NCBI RefSeq assembly: GCF_000515115.1
Contig: NZ_AZXF01000011.1
Location: 172,704-236,703, forward strand
Reading direction: 5' to 3'
Length of the DNA: 64,000 nt
DNA from: Nocardiopsis sp. CNT312
GTDB taxonomy: Bacteria > Actinomycetota > Actinomycetes > Streptosporangiales > Streptosporangiaceae
Below are positions 52,675-61,290 of the stretch, in pieces; the stretch's first letter is position 1; each line of letters opens with the position of its first letter. Under the pieces are notes generated by a model. That model did no database searches. It was not told the DNA's origin and saw nothing but the letters and a program-made list of their open reading frames with translations. A program made the position numbers and the translations under genes.

Positions 52675-53567
52675 CGGACCGCCTCCGCCGGCCGGGCGGA
52701 GGCGGTCCACACCCGGTCCAGGAGCCGTTCCAGAGCACGTCCGTAGGCGACGAACCCGGCGGGGTCGCCGCGGCCGGGATCAGCCCCCTCCGCGCTCAGG
52801 TGGGGACGCAGGTGCAGGTGGGGTTCGATGGACAGCGTTCCGGAGTATCCGTGCGCGGCCAGCAGGCGCAGGCACTCCCCGGTCCCGGCCTCCCCCTCCC
52901 CCGGCAGGACGTAGCCGACCCTCCCGCCGGGACCGGTCACCGCGTCCTTGACATGGACGTGCGCCACGTGGGGCAGGAGCGGACGCAGCAGGTCGGGAGC
53001 CCGGTAACCGTGGGCGACGCCGTTGCCGGTGTCGAAGAGCAGCCCGAGGGCGGGGCTGTCCACCGCGGCCAGCAGGTCCAGGGCCCGCTCGGCGCTCTCC
53101 CCCGCCCAGCCCGCGCAGTTCTCGTGCACCAGGACGAGCCCGGTGTCCTCGGCGCGCCGGGCCAGTTCGCGCAGCCGCGAACGGACCGTGCTGCCCCATT
53201 CCGGCCCGGCCAGCCCTCCGGAGGGGTAGGACATGATCCGGACCAGGCGGGTGCCCAGGAGCGCGCAGCGCCGGGCCAGGACCGCCAGTTCGTCGGTGTC
53301 GAGGCGAAAGTCCCCCGTCGCGGGCCGGGACCAGTCGCCGATCTTGGCGGCGACCGCGACCACCTCGGTTCCGGATGCGGCGATCCCGGCGGCGGCGCGT
53401 GCGAAGTCGGCCTCGGCCATCTCCGCCACCGGCACCCCGTCCACGGTGCGCAGTTCCAGCCGCTTCCAGCCGAGCGCTTCCACAGCCGCGATCTGGCGGT
53501 CGAGGCCGGGTGCGGCCTCGTCCCCGATGCCGGCGAGACGGGGCCGGGTCTCAGGCTCCGACAGCAC
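52671..53567 (-). CDS. Sugar phosphate isomerase/epimerase (xylose-isomerase-like TIM barrel)
   Basis: 298 aa. The barrel carries the expected metal ligands: Glu in RLELRTVDG, His/Glu in LVLVHENCAG, LLFDTGNGVAHG, VAHVHVKDAV and a final Glu in LSIEPHLHL. The family includes inosose isomerases and hydroxypyruvate-type isomerases. GTG at 53567 has a perfect AGGAGG six bases upstream and lies 17 bp inside the preceding gene. Together with the two Gfo/Idh enzymes it suggests cyclitol or sugar remodelling. Confidence 0.87.
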   Translation of the reverse strand: MLSEPETRPRLAGIGDEAAPGLDRQIAAVEALGWKRLELRTVDGVPVAEMAEADFARAAAGIAASGTEVVAVAAKIGDWSRPATGDFRLDTDELAVLARRCALLGTRLVRIMSYPSGGLAGPEWGSTVRSRLRELARRAEDTGLVLVHENCAGWAGESAERALDLLAAVDSPALGLLFDTGNGVAHGYRAPDLLRPLLPHVAHVHVKDAVTGPGGRVGYVLPGEGEAGTGECLRLLAAHGYSGTLSIEPHLHLRPHLSAEGADPGRGDPAGFVAYGRALERLLDRVWTASARPAEAVR

Positions 53568-54570
53568 GGGCCACCTCCTGTGCCGCGGGGGCGGGCGCAG
53601 GGGCGCACAGCCTCTTGGCCTCCACGAGCAGGCGTACGGCCTCCACCTGCCCCGGGAGGTCGCCGACCGGCGGGCTGGGGTCGGCGTAGCGCGTGTAGGC
53701 GGAGACGAGGAAGGCGGTGAGCGCGTCGTCGTCGAAGACCGAGTGGAACGTCTTCCGGCCCGGGACCTCCACCCGCAGTTGGGCGGTGTGGTCGGCCGCG
53801 CTGCACGGGTAGTGGCCGATGAGCTCGGCACCGTCGAAGCGGAGGGTGATGCGGCGTTCGCGCACGGGCGAGGTGAGGTCGGAGTCGATCCGGGTGCGCA
53901 CCCCCGCATGGTGCCGAAGGTCGAGGCGGGCCCGGCCCATGCCGGGCTGCCGCGTCCGTTCGGTCACCATGTCCTCCAGTTCGGCGCGGGCGACGTCGGC
54001 GGGCCCGGCGAGGGCGATCGCCACGGCCAGGGCGTGGGGCACCTCCACGTCGAAGGCGGTGGGGTGGCCCGGGACCCGTGCCGTGCGGGTGAAGCGGGGC
54101 TTGTTCTGCACGATGGTGACGGAGCGCAGGCGGCCGAAGGGGCCGGAACGCACGGCCGACCTCAGCCGCCGGGTGAGCGCGCTGTCCAGCCACTGGGTCG
54201 AGACGGTGATGTCCAGGCCCCTGCTCCGCCGTACCCGGGCGATCTCGGCCAGTCCCACCAGGTCCAGGGCCAGCGGCTTCTCCACGATGACCCTGCGGTA
54301 GCCGGTCTCGGCCAGAGCCGCCAGCAGACCGGAGCGCACGTGCGGCGGTGTGCACAGGTGGACCACGGTGTCCTCCGGGCGGGCGCGGTCTGCGGCCTCC
54401 GCCAGGGAGCCGACCGCGAGGACGCCGTCGACGGGCGGCAGGAAGGGGTCGAATCCGAGGACCGGTCCGGGGGCGAAGAGGGTCGGCTCCCGGTCCCTGG
54501 CCTTGGCCAGCGACGGCAGGTGCAGTCCTTCTCCCGAACGGCCCAGGCCGACGATGAGGGTGTGCAGCAT
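53551..54570 (-). CDS. Gfo/Idh/MocA-family dehydrogenase, first gene of the second cluster
   Basis: 339 aa. MLHTLIVGLGRSGEGLHLPS is the cofactor motif and VIVEKPLALDL the EKP motif, so the catalytic lysine is present. The C-terminal domain is divergent from that of the other Gfo/Idh enzyme in this cluster. ATG at 54570 was chosen because the Rossmann strand begins right there; GTG four codons earlier is possible. The promoter must lie in the 240 bp upstream. Confidence 0.83.
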   Translation of the reverse strand: MLHTLIVGLGRSGEGLHLPSLAKARDREPTLFAPGPVLGFDPFLPPVDGVLAVGSLAEAADRARPEDTVVHLCTPPHVRSGLLAALAETGYRRVIVEKPLALDLVGLAEIARVRRSRGLDITVSTQWLDSALTRRLRSAVRSGPFGRLRSVTIVQNKPRFTRTARVPGHPTAFDVEVPHALAVAIALAGPADVARAELEDMVTERTRQPGMGRARLDLRHHAGVRTRIDSDLTSPVRERRITLRFDGAELIGHYPCSAADHTAQLRVEVPGRKTFHSVFDDDALTAFLVSAYTRYADPSPPVGDLPGQVEAVRLLVEAKRLCAPAPAPAAQEVARAVGA

Positions 54571-54811
54571 GCAGGCGGACACCTTTCCGGTTCTCTTCTC
54601 GTGCCCGGGGGACCACGATAGGGGCCGAAGCCCCGGAGGCGCCCCCACTTTCACGGAAATGGCCGTTCGGAGTCAAGAAGATTTCTCCGCCCCGCGCACC
54701 CGGCACAGGGATACGGACGCACCATGTAACGGTGAAATGAAATAAAGAAGCAGAAAGTCCGTTTTATGATTTATGCCCACCAGGGGCCCGTCGGCGCCGC
54801 GACGCCCCGGT

Positions 54812-55123
54812 TCAGGACACCGAGAAGCTGAAGAGGCCGCTGGGCGGAGCGTGCCATCCGTGGTCGGGCTCGACCACGGTGCCCGGACCGGCGCAGAAGG
54901 GGTCGGCGTGCAGGGTGACCAGGCCATCGGTGAGGTTGACGAGCACGTGCGCACTCGGTGGCAGGCGGTGGCAGCCCTGGGGGTCGGGGTAGTGGCGCAG
55001 CCCCTCGAACTCGGTCGTGAACACCACGACCTCACCGGTCGCGGCGGAGGCCGGGGCGGTCCCGGCCAGGGTACCGACCACCGCGAAGGCGAGCACCGCC
55101 CCGGCGGACACTACGGTTCGCAC
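54812..55123 (-). CDS. Secreted beta/gamma-crystallin-like protein
   Basis: 103 aa. A signal peptide (RTVVSAGAVLAFAVVGTLAG) with cleavage after APASA is followed by a mature domain of about 70 residues with GEVVVFTTEFEGLRHYPDPQ, GCHRLPP and two further Cys/Tyr-Asp positions, like the single-domain crystallin folds of Streptomyces metalloproteinase inhibitors and killer-toxin-like proteins. GTG at 55123 follows GGAG. It is probably extracellular; target unknown. Confidence 0.75.
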   Translation of the reverse strand: MRTVVSAGAVLAFAVVGTLAGTAPASAATGEVVVFTTEFEGLRHYPDPQGCHRLPPSAHVLVNLTDGLVTLHADPFCAGPGTVVEPDHGWHAPPSGLFSFSVS

Positions 55124-55344
55124 AAGAAACTCCGATTCTCGCACCCACCATCTTCCACGGCCGAACCGGGTGGGCACGGATACGCCGGTTCGGCCAGGAC
55201 CAACCTACCCCCGGATTCCACCAGTGGACACGCCGAGAAGGAAAGAATCTAATTTTCGGACTACCAAAAGAAGCGACATAAGGGATCTCAGCCAAAAACC
55301 CATACATCCAATGATTATTTATGAAAAGGGGCATTCCAGGAAGA

Positions 55345-55371
55345 CAAAAAAGCCCGCCCCGAGGGGCGGGC
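55345..55371 (-). terminator. Rho-independent terminator of thyX
   Basis: On the minus strand a 9-bp G+C stem (GCCCGCCCC with GGGGCGGGC) is followed by seven T, 20 bp beyond the thyX stop. This is the best intrinsic terminator in the window. Confidence 0.92.
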
Positions 55372-55390
55372 CGAACCTGCACGGCGGAGC

Positions 55391-57298
55391 TCAGACCTTG
55401 CGCCAGCGAGGCACCCAGGCGCCGTCCTCCACCTCGTAGTCACCGAACAGCGCGGGCGCCTCCTCCCTGAGGACCTCGCCGATGCGGTGGAAGAGCAGGC
55501 GGATCTCCTCCTCGGCACCCGGTGCGGTGCGCGCCTCCAGGGTGTGGCGCAGGGTGCGCACGTTGGCGGTCCACACCAGGCCGGTGGCCACGCCCTCGGG
55601 GGCGAAGCGGCGCATGAACGAGGTCTTGTGCTTCTTCTCCGCGAACTTCACGCCCTGCTCGTCGAGCCCGAAGTGCTCGGCCATCCAGAACTGGAACTCC
55701 TCCATGCGCTCCAGCATCTCGGTGGCGCGCTTCATGAGTTCGGGATCCTCCTCGGCCCACTCCGGGAACCAGAACGGCAGGTCGGTCAGGCGGACGAAGC
55801 GCAGCGACTCCTGTGAGATCGCGACGCCGGGGCGGTGCCGAATCAGTTCATGAGTGTTCCCGGAAACCACAGGCTTACCGTTGCGACGGACCCACAGCAG
55901 ACCGTTGGGTACCTTCACACAGTGGATCCGACCCCTGTAGTACTCCATCTGGTCGTTGTATCCCTCAGCGTTCCAGTATCGGCTGGGCCGGGTTCGACCG
56001 GTATTAACCAAAGGGTAGGAACGCTTGGTGAGGAGCGAGACCACGTAACAGGGCCTCAGATTATTGAACTTCTGCCCGGTGGACAACGTACGCTCCAAGC
56101 CCACACGGTCGTCGATACGAACGTTGGCGGACATCCCTGCCTTGATGGCCAGGACCTGAAGGTCGTCAGCAAGCTCCTGAGAACTGGTGTATATGACTCT
56201 GTGCCCGGACTTCTTGTGGACCGTTCCGTCGCCTTCGACCATCGCATCGAGGAATGCTGCGATGGTCTCCGAATCCCAACCGTGCACCATTTCAGGAACA
56301 TACTTCTCGTGTGAATGACCCAATTCGGCAAGAAAATCACGCAACGCAGTACAATGCGTGCGCACGGATCCGAACCCTGTGTCTGGGACATAGGCGCTCA
56401 GCCCCATCTGCTCGATGGTCCGACGCATCCTCTCCAATGTCGGTCCGCGATTCTGGGCCAACACGATCTGATGTCCATTAATGCTTCCCTCTGAAATGAA
56501 GTAACCGAGGAAGCGAGCGAACGGTTCGGTTGGGAAGGAAACAGATGGATAGTGGCGCGTACTCACTGTACCGGTATCTTTACGTGTGAATGTGCGCGTT
56601 GTCGCAGGGATTTCTACACGCTCAGGAGTGACTCCAGCCCATTCGGCGGCCTTCTGGTACTGGACTCGCTTATGCAAGATGTCATCAGCGAACTCCACAC
56701 CGAAGGATTCCTCCCCCCGCTTGGCTGCCTGAGTATCGTACTTGCGCACCCACATACGATGGTTCGGTGTCACCAATAGGTCGACTTGTTCAGAGGAAAC
56801 TCGATACATCGGCCCCTCGTAGTCCGCGTGATAGACCTCCGTGGCCTGTTGGTACTCCAATGTGCCGTTGTCCGGGTTGAGAGTCGCGAACGTCTCATCA
56901 CCCTCGACCTTGGGCCAGGGAATCCACCCACGGTCAGTGAGGACCTCTGTGTCCGAGTCGTAACAGCACACCCTTGATACATTGTGCAGTACAAAACTGA
57001 AGCTGACGTGCTCCAGCACGGACCCGTGCAGGCTGGCCAGGAGGTTGCCGAGGTAGGCGTCCTGGTCCTTGCGCACCCGCGTCACGTTCGGGTTCAGCCC
57101 CGGCTCCCAGGAGCGGTAGCACAGCCGCCCCGCGAACTCGGCGAGGTTCTGCGCGTCGCCCAGGTGCGCGTCCAGCTCCCCGCGGTCGAAGCGCTCCAGC
57201 CACGCCTGGCCGCCGACCTCCCGCAGGTAGTCGGCGATCATGTCGTAGTCCACCTGCGGACGCGATACCAGGCGTACCTGCGGCTCGACCTTCTTCAC
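55391..57298 (-). CDS. thyX: Flavin-dependent thymidylate synthase interrupted by an intein
   Basis: 635-aa precursor. The exteins (residues 1-111 and 482-635) make a 265-aa ThyX that methylates dUMP with methylene-THF and FADH2. The motif RHRPGVAISQESLR, ThyX's RHR-x7-S signature, lies directly after the intein. GTG at 57298 follows AAGAGGG. The intein occupies residues 112-481, inserted between SRVC and THELIRHR. Splicing is therefore needed for activity. The gene ends in a strong terminator and lies 190 bp from trpEG. Confidence 0.95.
   Translation of the reverse strand: MKKVEPQVRLVSRPQVDYDMIADYLREVGGQAWLERFDRGELDAHLGDAQNLAEFAGRLCYRSWEPGLNPNVTRVRKDQDAYLGNLLASLHGSVLEHVSFSFVLHNVSRVCCYDSDTEVLTDRGWIPWPKVEGDETFATLNPDNGTLEYQQATEVYHADYEGPMYRVSSEQVDLLVTPNHRMWVRKYDTQAAKRGEESFGVEFADDILHKRVQYQKAAEWAGVTPERVEIPATTRTFTRKDTGTVSTRHYPSVSFPTEPFARFLGYFISEGSINGHQIVLAQNRGPTLERMRRTIEQMGLSAYVPDTGFGSVRTHCTALRDFLAELGHSHEKYVPEMVHGWDSETIAAFLDAMVEGDGTVHKKSGHRVIYTSSQELADDLQVLAIKAGMSANVRIDDRVGLERTLSTGQKFNNLRPCYVVSLLTKRSYPLVNTGRTRPSRYWNAEGYNDQMEYYRGRIHCVKVPNGLLWVRRNGKPVVSGNTHELIRHRPGVAISQESLRFVRLTDLPFWFPEWAEEDPELMKRATEMLERMEEFQFWMAEHFGLDEQGVKFAEKKHKTSFMRRFAPEGVATGLVWTANVRTLRHTLEARTAPGAEEEIRLLFHRIGEVLREEAPALFGDYEVEDGAWVPRWRKV
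55856..56965 (-). other. ThyX intein with LAGLIDADG-type homing endonuclease
   Basis: 370 residues. Block A is CYDSDTEVLTDRGW (Cys1), block B has LLVTPNHRMW (the TxxH motif), and the C-terminus reads GLLWVRRNGKPVVSGN before a +1 Thr. The penultimate residue is Gly rather than the common His. Endonuclease DOD motifs are FLGYFISEGS and FLDAMVEGDG, both with acidic residues, so homing may still be active. Base composition is lower in GC than the exteins, typical of a horizontally moving intein. Confidence 0.93.
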
Positions 57299-57437
57299 AG
57301 CACCCTCTTCCCGATGGGGCCGCGCTCGGGGCACACGTATACGCCGCGATCGGGGAAGGGCACCGGTCACGGGCGGACGTGTGGGGCGCGGCCGAATGGC
57401 CTGTGCCGAGGGTACAACCTCCCCCGTACGTGCCGGG

Positions 57438-57478
57438 CGTGCCCGTGGGATACGTGCATAGAGCACCCCACGGGCACG
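57438..57478. terminator. 12-bp inverted repeat between trpEG and thyX
   Basis: CGTGCCCGTGGG (57438-57449) pairs with CCCACGGGCACG (57467-57478) across a 17-base loop, ten bp beyond the trpEG stop. No T-run; probable trpEG terminator. Confidence 0.6.
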
Positions 57479-57487
57479 TGACCTGCG

Positions 57488-59713
57488 TCAACCCCGGGCG
57501 AGCTCCAACACCCGGGCGACGATGCCCTCCCCCACCGGGGCCGTGAGGATCGACTCCGGGTGGAACTGCACCGCGTACCACCGGGCCGCGGTGTCCTCGA
57601 TCCCCATCACCACCGGGTGGTCGCCGTCCAGGACCGCCGTGACCTCGAAGTTCTTCACCTCGTCGGGCAGCGCGTAGGTGGAGTGGTAACGGGCGGCGGG
57701 AAACGCACCGTCCTCCCCGGTGCCGCCCAGCAGCGTCCCGCCCTCCCCGGCGGCGGCACCCACCAGCCTCACCCGGCCGGGCTTGCCGTGGACGGGCTCG
57801 TCCAGGGTCCGCAGCGTGCCTCCGGCGTGCTCGACCATCCCCTGCAGCCCCAGGCACACCCCGAACACCGGCAGGCGGCGCGCGGCGAGTTCGTCCAGCA
57901 GTGCCGACATCGCGAAGTCGGCGGGCAGTCCCGGGCCGGGCGAGAGCACCACCAGGTCGGGCGCGAAGCGGTCGAGCAGGACGGGGTCGAACCCGTAGCG
58001 GACCGTGGTGACCTCCGCACCGTGGCGGCGCACGTAGTCGGCGAGGGTGTTGACGAAGGAGTCCTCGTGGTCGACCAGCAGCACCCGCATGCCCTCACCG
58101 GGCCGCCGGGCCTCGGACGCGGCGGATGCGTAGTCGGCCGAACCGTCGCGGGACGCCTCGGCCCGCTCCCCCAGTTCGAGGGTCTCCAGCAGGGCACGCG
58201 CCTTGAGGAAGGTCTCGCGCTCCTCGGCGTCGGGGTCGGAGTCGTACAGCAGGGTGGCGCCCGCCCGCACGGCGGCCACCCCGTTCTGGATGTGGGCGGT
58301 GCGCAGGGTGAGGCCGGTGTTCATGGAGCCGTCGAAGTTGACCACGCCGACGGCACCGCCGTACCAGCGGCGGGGACTGGTCTCGTGCTGCTCGATGAAG
58401 CGCATCGCCCACGTCTTGGGCGCCCCGGTGACGGTGACGGCCCACATGTGGCTGAGGAAGGCGTCCAGGGCGTCGAAGTCGCGCCTCAGGGTGCCCTCGA
58501 TGTGGTCGACGGTGTGGATGAGGCGCGAGTACATCTCGATCTGGCGGCGGCCGATGACGCGCACGGTGCCCGGTTCACACACCCGCGACTTGTCGTTGCG
58601 GTCCACGTCGGTGCACATGGTCAGCTCGGACTTCTCCTTGACGGAGGAGAGCAGCTCCTGGATGTTCTCGGCGTCGCCGATGGCGTCCTCACCGCGGCGG
58701 ATGGTGCCCGAGATGGGGCAGGTCTCCACGCGCTGGCCGGTGCCGGGCTCACCGGTGACCCGCACGAACATCTCCGGTGAGGCGCCGACCAGGTACTCGC
58801 CGCCGCCCAGGTTGAAGAAGAACTCGTAGGGGGCGGGGTTGCGCTCGCGCAGCAGTTCGTAGAAGCGGGCCGGGGAGGAGCAGCGGGCGTAGGTGCGGTG
58901 GCCGGGCACCACCTCGAACAGGTCGCCGCGGCGGAACCTCTCCTTGGCCTCGGCGACCACCTCGGCGTACGAGCCGGGCCGGGGGCCCTCGGGCACGTGC
59001 GCGGCAACCACCGGCGGGGTGGGCTCGGTGGCGCGCTCCAAGCCCTCGGTCGTGGCCTCGGCCCGGTCGCCGTCGGCGGGCACGGTGAACTCGTAGGTGT
59101 AGCGCACACACGTCTCGCGCTTGCGGTCGCGCACCACGATCGCGTCGGGCAGGTGCAGGACCAGGTCGCGGTCCTCGGGGTCGCGGTCGATGTGCTTGTC
59201 GATGGGCTCGAACTGGAAGGCCAGGTCGTAGCCGAACGCGCCGTACAGGCCCAGGACGCCGTCCTCGGGGGCGGCCATGGCCGCGACGACGGCACGCAGC
59301 GCGGTGAAGACGCTGGGGCGGCGGCTGCGCTCCTCCTCGGTGAAGAACGCGCCCGGGTCGGGGTCGGGGACGGTGAGGTCCACGTGGTCGGGCCCCTGCT
59401 CCAGCGGGGCCCCGAGAGCGGCCAGCGCCTGGCCCACCAGGGGCAGCAGGACCCGTCCGCGGACGTTGAGGGCGGTGGCGGTGACCCGGCGGCCGCGCGC
59501 GGCCAGCTCCAAGCAGGGGTCCACGTACCCCAGGTGCCAGCGGTCGTAGCGGCCGGGGTACTCCATCCCGGAGGAGAGGACGCCGCCGCGCCGTGACTCG
59601 ACCGAGCGGACGAGGTCGGTGAGCACCTCGGGGTCGCAGTCGGCTGCGGTGCGGCGGACGGTCACGCCGCCCTGAGTGCGGTAGGTGGAGACTTGCGCGT
59701 CGCTGGGATTCAC
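57488..59713 (-). CDS. trpEG: Anthranilate synthase, fused TrpE-TrpG
   Basis: 741 aa. Residues 1-530 form chorismate-using component I (PYEFFFNLGGGEYLVGASPE, RTYARCSSPARFYELL, ETCPISGTIRRG, TDVDRNDKSRVCEPGTV, SHMWAVTVTGAPK). Residues 545-741 form a glutamine amidotransferase with triad Cys in FGVCLGLQGM and His-x-Glu in VQFHPESI. The fused form makes anthranilate from chorismate and glutamine for tryptophan or secondary metabolites. GTG at 59713 follows AAGGAA. It is controlled by a leader peptide with a tandem Trp pair and an attenuator (59770-59880), so it is probably the tryptophan-pathway enzyme. Confidence 0.93.
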   Translation of the reverse strand: MNPSDAQVSTYRTQGGVTVRRTAADCDPEVLTDLVRSVESRRGGVLSSGMEYPGRYDRWHLGYVDPCLELAARGRRVTATALNVRGRVLLPLVGQALAALGAPLEQGPDHVDLTVPDPDPGAFFTEEERSRRPSVFTALRAVVAAMAAPEDGVLGLYGAFGYDLAFQFEPIDKHIDRDPEDRDLVLHLPDAIVVRDRKRETCVRYTYEFTVPADGDRAEATTEGLERATEPTPPVVAAHVPEGPRPGSYAEVVAEAKERFRRGDLFEVVPGHRTYARCSSPARFYELLRERNPAPYEFFFNLGGGEYLVGASPEMFVRVTGEPGTGQRVETCPISGTIRRGEDAIGDAENIQELLSSVKEKSELTMCTDVDRNDKSRVCEPGTVRVIGRRQIEMYSRLIHTVDHIEGTLRRDFDALDAFLSHMWAVTVTGAPKTWAMRFIEQHETSPRRWYGGAVGVVNFDGSMNTGLTLRTAHIQNGVAAVRAGATLLYDSDPDAEERETFLKARALLETLELGERAEASRDGSADYASAASEARRPGEGMRVLLVDHEDSFVNTLADYVRRHGAEVTTVRYGFDPVLLDRFAPDLVVLSPGPGLPADFAMSALLDELAARRLPVFGVCLGLQGMVEHAGGTLRTLDEPVHGKPGRVRLVGAAAGEGGTLLGGTGEDGAFPAARYHSTYALPDEVKNFEVTAVLDGDHPVVMGIEDTAARWYAVQFHPESILTAPVGEGIVARVLELARG

Positions 59714-59769
59714 GGCGGTTCCTTGAAGGCGCTGGCTGTCGTCGGTGGTCGACCGGGCCGGGGCCGCGA

Positions 59770-59802
59770 AAGAGAGAACGACCGCCGGTCCGGGGCGGTC
59801 GC
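59770..59802 (-). terminator. Transcription attenuator of trpEG
   Basis: On the minus strand the stem CGACCGCC with GGCGGTCG (59780-59802, seven-base loop) is followed by TTCTCTCTT, directly between the leader ORF and the trpEG ribosome site. Together with the Trp codons this forms a classical attenuator. Confidence 0.85.
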
Positions 59803-59832
59803 TGGTTCGGGTATGCGAAACGGGTGCGCCGC

Positions 59833-59880
59833 CTAGGTGCGGCGCCACCACTGGGTGGTTCGGGTGTCCGTGGTTCGCAT
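59833..59880 (-). CDS. trpL: Tryptophan leader peptide
   Basis: 15 codons, MRTTDTRTTQWWRRT, with two consecutive Trp codons at positions 11-12 just before the stop. It precedes the attenuator of trpEG. The -10 element lies only seven bases upstream of its ATG, so the leader mRNA is probably translated without a ribosome binding site. Stalling at the Trp pair when tryptophan is scarce would prevent terminator formation. Confidence 0.85.
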   Translation of the reverse strand: MRTTDTRTTQWWRRT

Positions 59881-59887
59881 GGCGACG

Positions 59888-59893
59888 AGTGTA
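59888..59893 (-). promoter_or_regulatory. Probable -10 element of the trpEG promoter
   Basis: TACACT on the minus strand, with the expected start point at or near the leader ATG at 59880. The -35 region is poorly matched. Confidence 0.5.
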
Positions 59894-60153
59894 GCGCCTG
59901 GCGCGCGCACCCGCCATCGGGAGCGCGCCGCAGCGGCCCCACACCTGCGCGGGAACCCCTTCCCCGGCGCTCCACCGGGACCGCGACCGTCCGCGCAGCG
60001 ACCGGGTGGCCGCCGCGACGAGGGTCGGCACACGTGCGGCGGCCCGGTGGGCCCCGCCCGCTCCCCTGAACGGGAGACGGACGCGCACGGCCCGGAATCC
60101 GCGGGTCCGGCCGAGAATTCGGCACCGCAGGTTCCATGGATATGATCTACCGA

Positions 60154-60176
60154 TTCACGTGCATGTTCACGTGCAT
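60154..60176. repeat. Tandem 12-bp repeat TTCACGTGCAT(G)
   Basis: TTCACGTGCAT occurs at 60154-60164 and again at 60166-60176, each containing the palindrome CACGTG. It lies in a short AT-rich, gene-free stretch (about 60.1-60.4 kb) upstream of the next plus-strand operon, and could be a promoter-proximal operator. Confidence 0.5.
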
Positions 60177-60422
60177 CAACGCATCCCTTTCCACACCCAA
60201 GGAAAAAGTATCAAGAGACCTCGCTCTAATCACATCAAAGCAGATCAACCTGCACACAGAACACATTTTTCTCACATCACACAAGATACGGAGAACGCTC
60301 CGTGATCCGCACACACCATCGCATTTAATCGACACAGAAGGGTGATCTGACATTCCGTTCCGCCGTGTTATTTTCTTTCTGCGTGCACCGTCCCCCGACC
60401 CGGTGCACGCGGAAAGGACGAC

Positions 60423-60692
60423 ATGGCACGCCCGTGGGAAGCGGACCCCGATGCCCGGCCGCTCCGCCGCCTGGGGGCCTCGCCCCGGGCCCTGGGCAAC
60501 ACCAACAACGTCCGGGGCTGCCCCGACATCTGGGAACTGGACAACGGTGACATCGCCGTCATCGGCCGCGACCTGACCGACCACTACGCCGACCTGCTCC
60601 CCGCCGACGCGGCCGTCGACGACGACGAACGGCTCGTCGTCATCCCGCGCAACGTCCTCGTCTCAGCGAAGGCGGACATCCCGGATGCTTGA
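60423..60692 (+). CDS. Small conserved actinobacterial protein partnered with DUF6879
   Basis: 89 aa. The core ALGNTNNVRGCPDIWELDNG followed by DIAVIGRDLT is typical of a small family encoded immediately before DUF6879 proteins in actinomycetes. Function unknown. It overlaps the next gene by eight bases, and 60423 is the only plausible ATG. Such pairs often occur near XRE/DUF397-type regulatory genes. Confidence 0.75.
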   Translation: MARPWEADPDARPLRRLGASPRALGNTNNVRGCPDIWELDNGDIAVIGRDLTDHYADLLPADAAVDDDERLVVIPRNVLVSAKADIPDA

Positions 60693-61290
60693 CTCCCTCG
60701 CCCGCCTGCCCGGCGACCCCCTGGACCTGGACGCCTACGGCGAGGACTTCGACCGCCGCTTCGACGCGCTGCGCGGGGCCGACGCCTGGAAGCTGGAGCG
60801 GCTCCAGGACTTCCACCAGCCGGAGAACCCCAGTTGGATGCGGTACCGCTCGGGTGAGACCGCCGAGGCCCTGCGCATGCTGGAACAGGACCGGCCCGAA
60901 CTGCTGGAGATGTTCGCCGGCCTGGAGCGCCGCAGCGCCCGGGTGCTGCGGGTGCGGGTCGTGGAGTGGCCGCTGACGCCCTACCTGCACTGGGAGCTGC
61001 ACTCGCTGCACATCCGCGCCCAATGCGGCGAACACATCCGGATCATCGGACCCGAAGCGCTCACCAACATGGAGAACGGCGGCCTGCTGCCCGAAGTGGT
61101 GACGCTCGGCGCGGAGGCGACCTACCGGATCCGCTACGACGGGGGTGTGCTGGCGGGGTGTGTGCGCTACACCGACCCGGAGGTCACCGCCGCCTGCCGG
61201 AGCGGGATCGCCGCCCTCTACGAGAGCGCCGAGCCGATCGCGTCCTTCTTCCCCCGCGAGGTCGCCGCCGCGGAGACGCCCCGTGCCTGA
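60685..61290 (+). CDS. DUF6879-family protein
   Basis: 201 aa. FDALRGADAWKLERLQDFHQ near the N-terminus, RSARVLRVRVVEWPLTPYLH and the C-terminal CVRYTDPEVTAACRSG segment fit the DUF6879 family, whose members pair with small regulators in filamentous actinobacteria. It overlaps the STAND-TPR gene by eight bases, so the three genes form a module. Function unknown; a signalling or nucleotide-sensing role is only a guess. Confidence 0.7.
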   Translation: MLDSLARLPGDPLDLDAYGEDFDRRFDALRGADAWKLERLQDFHQPENPSWMRYRSGETAEALRMLEQDRPELLEMFAGLERRSARVLRVRVVEWPLTPYLHWELHSLHIRAQCGEHIRIIGPEALTNMENGGLLPEVVTLGAEATYRIRYDGGVLAGCVRYTDPEVTAACRSGIAALYESAEPIASFFPREVAAAETPRA

